From Actinosynnema pretiosum (GTDB taxonomy: Bacteria; Actinomycetota; Actinomycetes; Mycobacteriales; Pseudonocardiaceae), in contig NZ_JAMTCF010000001.1 of the NCBI RefSeq assembly GCF_024171695.1, positions 177,061-241,060 on the forward strand: DNA of 64,000 nt, given 5' to 3'. The position numbers and the translations under genes were made by a program. Of this stretch, positions 11,131-19,555 are shown piece by piece. Each line of letters starts with the position of its first letter. Positions within the stretch are counted from its first letter, which is position 1. The notes below the pieces were generated by a model. The model ran no database searches, was not told the origin of the DNA, and saw only the letters and a program-made list of their open reading frames with translations.

Positions 11131-11610
11131 ATGTTGACCGAAAGACTCGCGGTGGCCAGCCTCCGCGTCTTCCTCGTGCTGCTCTTCGCGCTCCTGGTGG
11201 TGTTCCAGACGCTGTCGATCCCCGGCCAGTTCGAGCACATGGCCCGCACCAACCCGGAGGGCGCGGCCCAGCGGTGGCCGCTGACGATCCTGGGCGTGCT
11301 GCTCGTGCTGTGCGCGCAGGTCGTGGTCGTGGCCACCTGGAAGCTGCTCACCCTGGTCAGCCAGGACCGGATCTTCACCGACGCGGCCCTGCGCTGGGTG
11401 GACGCGATCGTGTGGGCGATCGGCACGTGCTGGGTGCTGGTGGCCGGGTTCTTCACCTGGGTGGTGCTGCGCGCGGACGACCCCGGCGGCCCCATGCTGT
11501 TCCTGCTGGTCACGCTGGGCGTCACGGTGGTGGGCCTGCTGATGGTGGTGATGCGCGCGCTGCTGCGCAAGGCGACCGCGCTGCGCACCGACCTGGACTC
11601 GGTGATCTGA
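11131..11610 (+). CDS. DUF2975 membrane protein
   Basis: A 159-residue integral membrane protein with four predicted helices: near residues 8-28, 52-74, 88-112 and 120-145. The conserved loop QDRIFTDAALRWVDAIVWA is typical of DUF2975 (YoaS-like) proteins. It is followed one base later by a small HTH gene, the usual partner of this family. The two probably form a membrane-linked regulatory pair, with the membrane protein affecting the HTH protein; that is inference from conserved pairing. Possible TCGA-rich operator motifs lie just upstream at 11080-11130. Confidence 0.85.
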   Translation: MLTERLAVASLRVFLVLLFALLVVFQTLSIPGQFEHMARTNPEGAAQRWPLTILGVLLVLCAQVVVVATWKLLTLVSQDRIFTDAALRWVDAIVWAIGTCWVLVAGFFTWVVLRADDPGGPMLFLLVTLGVTVVGLLMVVMRALLRKATALRTDLDSVI

Positions 11611-11611
11611 G

Positions 11612-11824
11612 GTGGCCATCGTCGTGCGGATCGACGTGGAGCTGGCCAAGCGCAAGCTGAGCGTGGGCGAGTTCGCCGAGCTGGTCGGGCTGACCCCGGC
11701 GAACGTCGCGGTGCTCAAGAACGGGCGGGCCAAGGCGGTGCGGTTCAGCACCCTGGAGGCGATGTGCCGGGTGCTCGACTGCCAGCCCGGCGACCTGCTG
11801 GAGTGGGTGCCGGACGAGGAGTGA
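11612..11824 (+). CDS. Small Cro/CI-type HTH regulator (YozG-like)
   Basis: A 70-residue DNA-binding protein that is essentially a single HTH_26 domain. Motifs: LAKRKLSVGEFAELVGLTP (helices 1-2), NVAVLKNGRAKAVRFSTLEAMC (recognition helix region) and VLDCQPGDLLEW. The length is usual for the family. The GTG start lies one base after the stop of the DUF2975 gene, so the pair is coupled. It probably controls its own operon. Confidence 0.92.
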   Translation: MAIVVRIDVELAKRKLSVGEFAELVGLTPANVAVLKNGRAKAVRFSTLEAMCRVLDCQPGDLLEWVPDEE

Positions 11825-11937
11825 CGGGGGGCGTGCCCGAAGCACCCCCGAAGCGCCCCGGCCCGGCCGTGCACCCCTTCCCGCGCGCGGCTCCGTGTCA
11901 CCAGGAGCGCGACCAAGCGCGCGATGAAGGAGGAGAC

Positions 11938-12465
11938 GTGGGTTCAGCGAGGACCGGACCGCTCAGGGCGCTCGCCGCCACCGCCGCGACGGGCGCGCTG
12001 CTGACCTCGGTGGTCGCCGGGGTGGCGGGCGCGGACGCGGCGGCGCCGCCCGACTGCCCGGCGGACGACCTGAAGATCCAGGTGCGGCAGGGGTACTCGC
12101 CCTCGCCGACGCGCGCCGTGTTCACGGCCGAGGTGAACACGAAGTCGGGCAACATCTGCATGGTGGACCTCGGCGTGGTGACCGACCTGACGTTCTACAC
12201 CTCGGACCTGGAGGTGCTGACCGTCCCGGTGACGCGGTACCCGCCGCAGGAGGACGCGGACCCCAAGTCCCTCACCGACGACTTCCGGGGGCCGGTGGTC
12301 TACTTCTGGTCGCCGACCGGGACCGGCGGGCCGACCTACCCGGTGGGGTACGTGTCGTTCAAGCTCCCGGTGTCGGGCAAGCAGGTGGCCGCGCCGTGGC
12401 CCGCGTCGGACGCCCCGGTCCGGGGCCCGCTCGGGGTGAACGCGCTGATGGCCGGGGTGAGCTGA
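11938..12465 (+). CDS. Secreted protein, DUF4232-like, paralogue of 10519-11019
   Basis: A 175-residue exported protein. Signal peptide with core LRALAATAATGALLTSVVAGVAG and probable cleavage near ADAAA. The mature domain has two cysteines (PPDCPADDL, GNICMVDLG) and the C-terminal motif APWPASDAPVRGPLG shared with the protein at 10519. Start GTG at 11938 is preceded by AAGGAGGAGA, a strong ribosome site; the open frame further upstream lacks one. The two paralogues bracket the DUF2975/HTH pair, suggesting a local duplication around that module. Function unknown. Confidence 0.8.
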   Translation: MGSARTGPLRALAATAATGALLTSVVAGVAGADAAAPPDCPADDLKIQVRQGYSPSPTRAVFTAEVNTKSGNICMVDLGVVTDLTFYTSDLEVLTVPVTRYPPQEDADPKSLTDDFRGPVVYFWSPTGTGGPTYPVGYVSFKLPVSGKQVAAPWPASDAPVRGPLGVNALMAGVS

Positions 12466-12479
12466 CCTTTCCGGCCTTG

Positions 12480-12513
12480 CCCGCCGGACGCGTGGCGACG
12501 CGCGTCCGGCGGG
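12480..12513. terminator. Bidirectional terminator hairpin
   Basis: Perfect 13-bp stem (left arm CCCGCCGGACGCG at 12480-12492, right arm 12501-12513) with an 8-base loop. Lies between the convergent ends of the secreted protein gene (12465) and the importer lipoprotein gene (12521). Confidence 0.8.
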
Positions 12514-12520
12514 GCGGTGG

Positions 12521-13531
12521 TCAGAGCCCGTTGAGGTAGTCCGCGACGGTGCGGATCGCGGCCGGGTTGCGCGGGCCCTGCACGAGCGCCGCGTACGGCA
12601 GGACCAGGAAGCGGCCGTTCTTCACCGCCGGGACCTGCGCGAGCGGCGGGTAGGTCTCCAGGAACCTGATCTTGTCCTCGGCGCTGGGCACGTCGTAGTC
12701 GTTGATCACGATGACGTCCGGGTTCGCCTCGACCACGCTCTCCCAGGTCACCGTGGTCCAGCTGTCGAGCACCCCGGACATGACGTCGTCGCCGCCGCCG
12801 CGCGTGATGATCTCGTTGGAGGCGGCGTACTTCCCGCCGGTGAACGGCTTGTCCGTGCCCGAGTCGTACAGGAACACCCTGGGGCGCGGGCGGTCGGCCG
12901 GGACGGAGGCCTCCGCCTGCCGCACGACCTCCTGGTACTCGGCGACCAGCCGCTCGGCGCGCTCGGGGACGCCGAAGATCCTCCCGAGGTTGCGCAGGTC
13001 GGTGTACAGGGCTTCGAGGGGCGGCATGGTCCCGCGCGAGGTGGTCCCCACGCCGTTGCGGCAGGACTCGCTGAGCACGTACGAGCGCACGCCCAGCTCG
13101 TCCAGGTGCGCCGGGGTGAGGCCCCGGTCCTCGCTGAAGCCGTAGTTCCAGCCCGCGTAGACGAAGTCGGCCCCGGCCTCCAGGATCGACTCCTTGCTGA
13201 TCCGGTCGACGCCGAGCCGGGGCGCGCGCTCGTACTCGGCCTTCCAGGGCGAGCCCTCGATGTCGTTGTTCTTGCTCGCCGCCATGACGTACCCGGCGAG
13301 GCGGTCGGTCAGGCCCAGCGCGAACACCGTCTCCACGATGCCGCTGTCGTAGGCGACGACGCGCTCGGGGGCGCGGTCGAAGGTGAGCTCACGGCCGCAG
13401 TTGGTGACGGTGACCGGGTATCCCTGCGGCTGCGGCGTGTCGTCCTGCGGGCGCACGGAGGCGCCGCACGCGGACAGGAGCAGGGCGCTCAGCGCGAGCG
13501 CGGTCAGCGTCGCGGCGCGGGTTCGTGGCAC
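12521..13531 (-). CDS. Substrate-binding lipoprotein of a cobalamin/iron-chelate importer
   Basis: A 336-residue FecB/BtuF-class binding protein. Lipoprotein signal with lipobox LLLSAC near residue 20. Two Rossmann-like lobes joined by a long helix follow; motifs include RVVAYDSGIVETVFALGL, ILEAGADFVYAGWNYG and VVEANPDVIVINDYD. It is the third gene of a permease-ATPase-lipoprotein operon headed by a cobalamin riboswitch, which argues for corrinoid uptake (BtuF role). The GTG at 13531 has GAGAGG upstream. A second GTG at 13570, overlapping the ATPase stop, would add 13 residues and remains possible. Confidence 0.88.
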   Translation of the reverse strand: MPRTRAATLTALALSALLLSACGASVRPQDDTPQPQGYPVTVTNCGRELTFDRAPERVVAYDSGIVETVFALGLTDRLAGYVMAASKNNDIEGSPWKAEYERAPRLGVDRISKESILEAGADFVYAGWNYGFSEDRGLTPAHLDELGVRSYVLSESCRNGVGTTSRGTMPPLEALYTDLRNLGRIFGVPERAERLVAEYQEVVRQAEASVPADRPRPRVFLYDSGTDKPFTGGKYAASNEIITRGGGDDVMSGVLDSWTTVTWESVVEANPDVIVINDYDVPSAEDKIRFLETYPPLAQVPAVKNGRFLVLPYAALVQGPRNPAAIRTVADYLNGL

Positions 13532-13566
13532 GGGTGGGGCCTCTCGATCGGCGCGGGGACTGGTCG

Positions 13567-14334
13567 TCACAGCGCGGTGTCGTAGAACAGGTGCGGGCGG
13601 CCGGTGACCGGGTGCGGCAGGACGTGCGCGCGCACCCCGAACACCTCGGCCAGCAGCTCCTCGGTGAGCACCTCGGCGGGTGGGCCGGAGGCGACCACGG
13701 CGCCGTCCGCGAGCACGTGCAGCAGGTCGCAGTGCGCGGCGGCGAGGTTGAGGTCGTGCAGCGCGACCAGCGCGGTGACGCCGGTGGCGCGCACGATCGC
13801 CAGGACCTCCAGCTGGTGCCGGATGTCCAGGTGGTTGGTGGGCTCGTCGAGCACGAGGACCCGAGGGCGCTGGGCGAGCGCGCGGGCGATCAGCACGCGC
13901 TGCCGCTCCCCGCCGGACAGGGTCAGGAAACCCCGGTGCGCCAAGTGCTCCGCGTCGACCTGGGCGAGCGCGTGGGCGCACACCTCGCGGTCGTGGTCGG
14001 TGTCGCCCTGGAGGGAGGACTTGTGCGGGGTGCGGCCCATCGCCACGACCTCGGCGACGGTGAAGTCGAACTCGACGTGGTGCTCCTGCGGCAGCGCGCC
14101 GACCAGCCGCGCGGTCTCCTTGTGCGGCAGCGACAGCAGGTCGTCGTCGCCGAGCCTGATGAGCCCGGCGGTCGGCCGCAGCGCGCGGTAGGCGCAGCGC
14201 AGCGTGGTCGACTTGCCGCTGCCGTTGGGCCCCACCAGCGCGACGACCGCGCCCGCAGGCGCGTCGACGGTCACCGACCGCACCAGCACCGCGCCCGCCA
14301 CCTCGACGGCCAGGTCCTCCACGCGCACCCGCAT
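13567..14334 (-). CDS. ABC importer ATPase (BtuD/FepC class)
   Basis: A 255-residue ABC ATPase. Walker A GPNGSGKST near residues 35-43, Q-loop PQEHHVEFDFTV, signature LSGGERQRV, Walker B VLVLDEPTNHLDI and H-loop ALHDLNLAA. The short form and the HLDIRHQ motif are typical of iron-siderophore and B12 importers. The ATG start overlaps the permease stop by TGATG. It energises the permease encoded just upstream; the cobalamin riboswitch before the operon suggests corrinoid uptake. Confidence 0.93.
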   Translation of the reverse strand: MRVRVEDLAVEVAGAVLVRSVTVDAPAGAVVALVGPNGSGKSTTLRCAYRALRPTAGLIRLGDDDLLSLPHKETARLVGALPQEHHVEFDFTVAEVVAMGRTPHKSSLQGDTDHDREVCAHALAQVDAEHLAHRGFLTLSGGERQRVLIARALAQRPRVLVLDEPTNHLDIRHQLEVLAIVRATGVTALVALHDLNLAAAHCDLLHVLADGAVVASGPPAEVLTEELLAEVFGVRAHVLPHPVTGRPHLFYDTAL

Positions 14335-15386
14335 CAGCGGCCTCCGAACACGTAGGCGCGGCGGCGCATCAACCACACGAACACCGGGACGCCGATGGCC
14401 GAGGTGAGCACGCCCAGCGGCAGCTCCTGGGGCGCGACGACGGTGCGCGCCAGCAGGTCGACCCACACCAGCAGCACCGCGCCCGCCAGCGGGGCGACCG
14501 CGAGCAGCGCGCGGTGGCCCGCGCCGACGACCATGCGGGTCACGTGCGGCACCATCAGCCCGACGAACCCGACCGCGCCGCTGACCGCGACCAGGCATCC
14601 GGTGACCAGCGCGCAGACCACGAACAGCTTGCGCCGCAAGGAGGACGGGTCGACGCCGAGCGCGGACGCGGTCTCGTCGCCCATCGCCAGGGCGTCCAGG
14701 GGGCGCGCGGTGAGGAGCAGGAACACCAGTCCGGCGGCGGTGACGGCGGCGGCGACCGGCAGCGAGGCCCAGGTGACCCCGCCGAGGCCGCCGAGCAGCC
14801 AGAACAGCGCGGACCGGGCCGCGTCGCCGTGCGGGGCCAGGAAGACCAGGACGGTGGTGATCGCGGAGAACCCGTAGGCCAGCGCGGTGCCGGTGAGCAC
14901 GAGCCGCAGCGGGGTGACCGCGCCCCGGCTGCGGGCGGCCAGGTGCACCAGGGCCGTCGCCCCGAGCGCGCCGAGGAACGCCGCCGCCGACAGGGCGTGC
15001 ACGCCCAGCGCGCCGAAGACCCCGAGCACGATCACGGCGGTGGCGCCGACCGACGCGCCCGAGGACACGCCCAGCACGAACGGGTCGGCGAGCGCGTTGC
15101 GCACCAGCGCCTGGCTGGCCGCGCCGACCGCCGAGAGGCCCGCGCCGACCACGGCGGCGAGCAGCACGCGCGGCAGCCGCACCTCCCAGACGATCTGGTA
15201 GGCCGAGACCTCGCCGGACTCGATCCAGCCGCCGAGCACCCCGGCCCGCACCAGGTGCAGCACCTGCCCGAAGGGCAGCCCGGCCGCGCCGAGGGCGAGC
15301 CCGCAGGTGATCGAGACGACCAGCGCGGCGGTGAGGGAGAGCACGACGACCGGGACCGGCAGCCCGCGCGGAACCGCTGCGGCCAT
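14334..15386 (-). CDS. ABC importer permease (BtuC/FecCD class)
   Basis: A 350-residue FecCD-family permease with about ten membrane helices. Family motifs include VRLPRVLLAAVVGAGLSAVG, LVRNALADPFVLGVSSGAS, GFVGLMVPHVTRM and PQELPLGVLTSAIGVPVFVWLM. I chose ATG 15384-15386 because the conserved N-terminus begins here and a purine-rich site precedes it. The longer open frame runs back into the riboswitch region. It is the first gene of a three-gene operon. Residual doubt concerns the substrate only. Confidence 0.93.
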   Translation of the reverse strand: MAAAVPRGLPVPVVVLSLTAALVVSITCGLALGAAGLPFGQVLHLVRAGVLGGWIESGEVSAYQIVWEVRLPRVLLAAVVGAGLSAVGAASQALVRNALADPFVLGVSSGASVGATAVIVLGVFGALGVHALSAAAFLGALGATALVHLAARSRGAVTPLRLVLTGTALAYGFSAITTVLVFLAPHGDAARSALFWLLGGLGGVTWASLPVAAAVTAAGLVFLLLTARPLDALAMGDETASALGVDPSSLRRKLFVVCALVTGCLVAVSGAVGFVGLMVPHVTRMVVGAGHRALLAVAPLAGAVLLVWVDLLARTVVAPQELPLGVLTSAIGVPVFVWLMRRRAYVFGGR

Positions 15387-15489
15387 GGGTGTTCCGCCTT
15401 CCGGGACCTGGCCGCGCGAAGACGCCCGCGCGCGGTCCGGCCGCGTGGCGGCGCGCACCCCGTCCCAGGCTCCCACCGCGGACCACGAC

Positions 15490-15625
15490 GGTGATTCAGG
15501 AGCGTTCGGCGCCCACCCAGGCATTCGGGCTCGCCGTCGCGCGGGACGGCCTACCGTTGCGGGTCAGCGCCGGAATTCGACCGGTCTTCCCCTGCGCGGG
15601 CGCTTGTTGCGGTGATACGCGAGTG
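15490..15625 (-). ncRNA. Cobalamin riboswitch upstream of importer operon 1
   Basis: On the minus strand about 100 bases before the permease start, the leader contains GGGGAAGACCGGTCGAATTC, then CTGACCCGCAACGGTA, then GAGCCCGAATGCCTGGGTG. These match the ordered conserved blocks of B12-sensing RNAs: the GGGAA..GGT..AATCC region, the C-G-CCCGCAAC-GT core (B12 box area) and the GCC-GGA-ACCTG-like closing block. Boundaries are approximate. Adenosylcobalamin binding would be expected to repress the operon. Confidence 0.88.
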
Positions 15626-16071
15626 ATCGTCTGCTACGCGCGGTGGTGGTGTCAACTCGTCCGGGCGGCCACCGCCGGGCGGGGCGCGCGGCCGGGCGCT
15701 CGGGGGACCGCTGCCGGTCGTCGCCGGGGGTGTCGTGGGCGGGAGCGGCTGCGGGTTCCGGGAACGAGGGGGTTTCCGGGGGCGCGGCGCTCCCCCGCGC
15801 GCCTGCCGTCTGCGCGGGCGGGGAGCGGGGCACGCGGTGTGCGGCGCTCGTCGGGTGAGCGGGAGGTGGCGCACCGCCGGAGGTCGTGCGGCGCGGTGAC
15901 CGGGTGCGTGGACGGGGCCGTCGACCGGCGGGTGGGCCCGGCCCCCCGGCGCCGGCCGATAACCGACTTCCTGGCCGTTCGGGTCTCCGGGTTGCCCTCC
16001 GGTGGCCGTTGTGACCGCTTGTCGCGGGTGGGCAGGCTGGGTGGGGTCCGGGTGCGAAGGAGGGGGAACCT
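15626..16071. other. Spacer upstream of peptidase gene 1
   Basis: About 445 bp of GC-rich sequence with no convincing gene on either strand. It should hold the promoters of the riboswitch-led operon (minus) and of the peptidase gene (plus). Its last roughly 100 bp, from about 15972, is repeated upstream of the second peptidase gene. Confidence 0.5.
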
Positions 16072-17589
16072 GTGCGACGGATCTCTGCGGTGCTCGGCGC
16101 TCTGGTGGCTTGCGGGGCGCTGGTGACGGGTGTGGCGAACGCCGGGGACGAGCGGCGGGGGGACGCCGGGTACCGGGCGGACATCGCCTGGGCCCCGTGC
16201 GTCGAACTGGCCGACGTGGAGTGCGGGACCGTGGCGATGCCGGTGGACTGGGGCGATCCGCGCGGTGAGAAGTTCGACCTGGCGCTGGCCAGGCGCAAGG
16301 CCACCGATCCGGCCGCGCGCGAGGGGGTGCTGCTGGTCAACCCCGGCGGGCCGGGTGATTCCGGTGTGGACTACGTGCTGGGTGGTGGCCCGCCTTTCAG
16401 CGCCGAGCTGCTGGCGAGGTTCGACGTGATCGGCGTCGACCCGCGCGGGGTGGCGCGCAGCAATCCGGTGCTGTGCTCGAAGGGGCTGGTGGAGGCGCGG
16501 CCCCTGTCCGATCCGGTGGACCAGGCCGGGTTCGCGGCGTTGAAGCGGTACAACCGGGAGCTGGCCGCCGACTGCCGGGAGCGCACGGGGCCGCTGTTCG
16601 ACCACGTCGACACGCTCAGCGGCGTGGAGGACATGGACGCGGTGCGGCGCTCTCTCGGCGAGCGGGAGGTGTCGTACTACGGCGTGTCCTACGGGACTCT
16701 GCTGGGGCAGCAGTACGCGCGTCGGCACGGTGATCGACTGCGGGCGATGGTGCTCGACAGCACCATGGACCACGACCAGGACACCTGGGAGTTCAGCGGG
16801 ACCCAGGCGGTGGGCGCGGAGGGGTCGTTCCGCGAGTTCCTCGCGTGGTGCGGGCGGAACGCGTCGTGCGCGCTGCACGGGCGGGACGTCCCGGCACTGT
16901 GGGCGGAGCTGCTGGTGCGGGTCGACCGGGGTGAGCTGACCCACCCGAACGTGCCGGGGGTGGTGCTCGACCGGGACCTCCTGCGCTGGATCGTGGTGAG
17001 CACCCTGTACGCGCCGACGTGGGCGGAGCTCGCGGGTTTCCTCGCGGCGCTGGAAGCGCAGCGCGGTGGCGCGGTCGCGGCCGTCGCCGAGCCGGAGCTG
17101 CTGCCGAACGCGCTGGAGGTGTTCTGCCAGGACTGGCGCCTCCCGGTGCGCGACCACCGGGAGTTCGCCCGGCTGAGCGCGCGGGCGGACCGGCTGGCGC
17201 CGAACATGCGGGGGACCGTGCTGGCCGAGCAGTCGTTGCGCTCGTGCGTGGGCCGCGAGGGGGCGGCGGACACCCCGCAGCGGCCGTGGCGGGTGGCGCC
17301 GGGGACGCCGAAGGTGCTGGTGGTGAACGCGCTGCACGACCCGGCGACGCCGCACGCGTGGGCGGTGGACGTCCACCGGCAGGCGCGCGGCGCGGCGGTG
17401 CTGCTGACGTACGAGGGCTGGGGGCACGGGGTGTACGGGCGCGGCGCGTGCGCGGACGGGGCCGTCGACCGGTACCTGGTGGACCTGGTGGTCCCGCGCG
17501 ACGGGACCCGGTGCGCCGGGACCGAGCCGCAGACGCCCGCCGCGTCGACCGGGCTGCCGGAGGTGGTCCGGCCTGGGTGGGGTGGCTGA
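16072..17589 (+). CDS. Secreted tripeptidyl aminopeptidase-like alpha/beta hydrolase, copy 1
   Basis: A 505-residue exported hydrolase of the Streptomyces TAP/SlpD-SlpE class. These cleave peptides from the N-terminus outside the cell. Signal peptide at residues 1-25. Nucleophile Ser206 in SYYGVSYGTLLG, oxyanion/early motif LLVNPGGPGDSG, acid in NALHDPATPH and catalytic His in YEGWGHGVYG, followed by a TAP-like C-terminal domain. The GTG start has AAGGAGGGGG just upstream. It is adjacent to a near-identical copy. No lipobox or anchor, so probably released. Confidence 0.93.
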   Translation: MRRISAVLGALVACGALVTGVANAGDERRGDAGYRADIAWAPCVELADVECGTVAMPVDWGDPRGEKFDLALARRKATDPAAREGVLLVNPGGPGDSGVDYVLGGGPPFSAELLARFDVIGVDPRGVARSNPVLCSKGLVEARPLSDPVDQAGFAALKRYNRELAADCRERTGPLFDHVDTLSGVEDMDAVRRSLGEREVSYYGVSYGTLLGQQYARRHGDRLRAMVLDSTMDHDQDTWEFSGTQAVGAEGSFREFLAWCGRNASCALHGRDVPALWAELLVRVDRGELTHPNVPGVVLDRDLLRWIVVSTLYAPTWAELAGFLAALEAQRGGAVAAVAEPELLPNALEVFCQDWRLPVRDHREFARLSARADRLAPNMRGTVLAEQSLRSCVGREGAADTPQRPWRVAPGTPKVLVVNALHDPATPHAWAVDVHRQARGAAVLLTYEGWGHGVYGRGACADGAVDRYLVDLVVPRDGTRCAGTEPQTPAASTGLPEVVRPGWGG

Positions 17590-17595
17590 CGGGTG

Positions 17596-17625
17596 GGGCG
17601 CGTCGGGGTTGCCCCCGGCGCGCCC
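17596..17625 (+). terminator. Hairpin after peptidase copy 1
   Basis: A 13-bp stem with one G-T pair (left arm 17596-17608, loop TTGC, right arm 17613-17625). A related hairpin follows copy 2, so it belongs to the duplicated unit. Confidence 0.75.
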
Positions 17626-17758
17626 GCCGCGTTCGGGTTCCCGATCAGTGCGGTTCCCGAGGCGTTCGGGGGTCCGGGGTGCCCTCCGTTGGCCGCTGCG
17701 ACCGGCTGTCGCGCTCGGGCAGGCTGCGGGTGTCCGGATGGCGACGGAGGGGGAACCT

Positions 17759-19297
17759 GTGCGACGGATTTCTCGGGTGCTCCGCGCGGTGGTGGCTTGC
17801 GGGGCGCTGGTGACGGGTGTGGTCACCGGCACGGCGGGCGCCCAGGTCGAGCAGCGGGGGGACGCGGGGTACCGGGCGGACATCGCCTGGGGGCCGTGCG
17901 AGGAGATGCCCGCCGTGGAGTGCGGGACCGTGGCGATGCCGGTGGACTGGGGCAAGCCGCGCGGTGAGAAGTTCGACCTGGCGCTGGCCAGGCGCAAGGC
18001 CACCGATCCGGCCGCGCGCGAGGGGGTGCTGTTCGTCAACCCCGGCGGGCCCGGTGGTTCGGGCGTGGACTTCGCGATGATGGCCGACTCGTACTTCAGC
18101 GCCGAGCTGCTGGCGAGGTTCGACGTGATCGGCGTCGACCCGCGCGGGGTGGCGCGCAGCAACCCGGTGGTGTGCTCGGTGGAGAAGCTGGCGGCGCGGC
18201 CGTCGAGCGCCCCGGTGGACCAGACCGGGTTCGAGGCGCTGAAGCGGTACAACCGGGAGCTGGCCGCCGACTGCCGGGAGCGCACCGGGCCGCTGTTCGA
18301 CCACGTCGACACGCTCAGCGGCGTCGAGGACATGGACGCGGTGCGGCGCTCCCTCGGCGAGCGGAAGATGTCGTACTACGGCGTGTCCTACGGGACTCTG
18401 CTCGGGCAGCAGTACGCGCGGCGGCACGGTGACCGGGTGCGCGCGATGGTGATCGACAGCAACATGGACCACGACCAGGGGACCTGGGAGTTCAGCACCA
18501 AGGAGGCCGTGGGCGCCGAGGACTCGTTCCTGGAGTTCGTGGCGTGGTGCGGGCGGGACGCGTCGTGCTCGCTGCACGGGCGGGACGTCCCTGCGCTGTG
18601 GAAGCAGCTGCTGGACCGGGCCGAGCGGGGCGAGCTGACCCACCCGAACGCTCCGGGGCTGGTGCTGGACCGGACCTCGTTGCGCGGGCTGATGCTGGGC
18701 GCGCTGTACGGGCCGCAGTGGGCGGCGATCGCGGACTTCCTGGTGGCGCTGGAGGCGCAGGGCGGCGCGGCGGTCGTGGCGGCGGCGGAGCCGGAGGTGG
18801 CGGAGAACGCGTTCGAGGTGTTCTGCCAGGACTGGAACCTGCCGGTGCGCGACCACCACGAGTTCGCCCGGCTGCGCGCGCGGTCGCTGGAGGTGGCCCC
18901 GAACATGGAGGGCTCGCCGCTGGGCGATGACGCGATCGCGGGGTGCCAGGGGCGCTCGGACGCGGTGGACAACCCGCAGCGGCCGTGGCGGGTCGCGCCG
19001 GGGACGCCGAAGGTGCTGATGCTGAACGCGCTGCACGACCCGTCGACCCCGTACGCGTGGGCGGTGGGGGCGCACCGGCAGGCTCGGGGCGCGGCGGTGC
19101 TGCTGACGTACGAGGGCTGGGGGCACGGGGTGTACGGGCGCGGCGCGTGCGCGGACGGGGCCGTCGACCGGTACCTGGTGGACCTGGTGGTCCCGCGCGA
19201 GGGGACCCGGTGCGCCGGGATCGAGCCGCCCGCCGCGACCGGCTCGCGGGCGTCGGTCCCCGGTGGGGTGGGGGTGGAGCGGCCCACCTGGGGCTGA
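17759..19297 (+). CDS. Secreted tripeptidyl aminopeptidase-like alpha/beta hydrolase, copy 2
   Basis: A 512-residue paralogue of the preceding protein, with the same signal peptide layout, nucleophile motif SYYGVSYGTLLG, LFVNPGGPGGSG, NALHDPSTPY and GWGHGVYG. The GTG at 17759 stands in exactly the same context as copy 1. The open frame extends upstream into the duplicated promoter region, but that part is not protein-like. Differences cluster between residues 100-135 and 300-390, which may shift substrate preference. Catalytic residues are intact in both copies. Confidence 0.93.
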   Translation: MRRISRVLRAVVACGALVTGVVTGTAGAQVEQRGDAGYRADIAWGPCEEMPAVECGTVAMPVDWGKPRGEKFDLALARRKATDPAAREGVLFVNPGGPGGSGVDFAMMADSYFSAELLARFDVIGVDPRGVARSNPVVCSVEKLAARPSSAPVDQTGFEALKRYNRELAADCRERTGPLFDHVDTLSGVEDMDAVRRSLGERKMSYYGVSYGTLLGQQYARRHGDRVRAMVIDSNMDHDQGTWEFSTKEAVGAEDSFLEFVAWCGRDASCSLHGRDVPALWKQLLDRAERGELTHPNAPGLVLDRTSLRGLMLGALYGPQWAAIADFLVALEAQGGAAVVAAAEPEVAENAFEVFCQDWNLPVRDHHEFARLRARSLEVAPNMEGSPLGDDAIAGCQGRSDAVDNPQRPWRVAPGTPKVLMLNALHDPSTPYAWAVGAHRQARGAAVLLTYEGWGHGVYGRGACADGAVDRYLVDLVVPREGTRCAGIEPPAATGSRASVPGGVGVERPTWG

Positions 19298-19318
19298 GCC
19301 ACCGCAGCACGTCGTGAG

Positions 19319-19348
19319 GGCGCGTCGGGACCCCGGTCCCGGCGCGCC
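19319..19348 (+). terminator. Hairpin after peptidase copy 2
   Basis: A 14-bp stem with one G-T pair (left arm 19319-19332, right arm 19335-19348). It insulates the peptidase genes from the iron-regulated siderophore operon that follows. Confidence 0.75.
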
Positions 19349-19509
19349 TTCGCGCATGGGCGGATCGGGTGCGGTAGGGACTTTGGACCTTCCCTCCCGA
19401 CCCCTCTTCCTGTCACTCTCCTGTCGTTACCACGTGCGCCCTCCCCGTCACCCGACGTGCTTCCGGTCACCGGTAGGGCGGCTTCCAGAAAACGCATCTT
19501 GCCTTTAGT

Positions 19510-19528
19510 TTAGGTAAGGCTAACCAAA
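19510..19528 (+). promoter_or_regulatory. Iron box (DmdR1/IdeR operator) before dhbA
   Basis: TTAGGTAAGGCTAACCAAA matches the 19-bp actinobacterial iron-box consensus TTAGGTTAGGCTAACCTAA at 17 of 19 positions. It lies 27 bases before the chosen dhbA start. An iron-loaded DmdR1/IdeR-type repressor should block transcription here when iron is plentiful. Confidence 0.92.
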
Positions 19529-19555
19529 GTGCGATCTGGGGAGAGTGGCACGCCA

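Larger units (their letters stand above)
15972..19297 (+). repeat. Tandem duplication of a peptidase gene with its upstream region
   Basis: Two direct copies offset by 1687 bp: promoter region plus gene at about 15972-17589, and again at about 17660-19297. Similarity starts before the genes (GTTCGGG then GTTGCCCTCCGGTGGCCG versus GGTGCCCTCCGTTGGCCG) and includes the shared ribosome site GAGGGGGAACCTGTGCGACG. It also covers the terminator hairpins after each gene. Long stretches are identical at DNA level, for example around the active-site serine and near the 3' end. This indicates a fairly recent duplication or gene conversion. Confidence 0.85.

Noticed and set aside
19529-19555. GTG at 19529 as the dhbA start
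   Set aside because: It abuts the iron box, leaving no room for a leader or ribosome site. GTG at 19556 has GGGGAGAG upstream.
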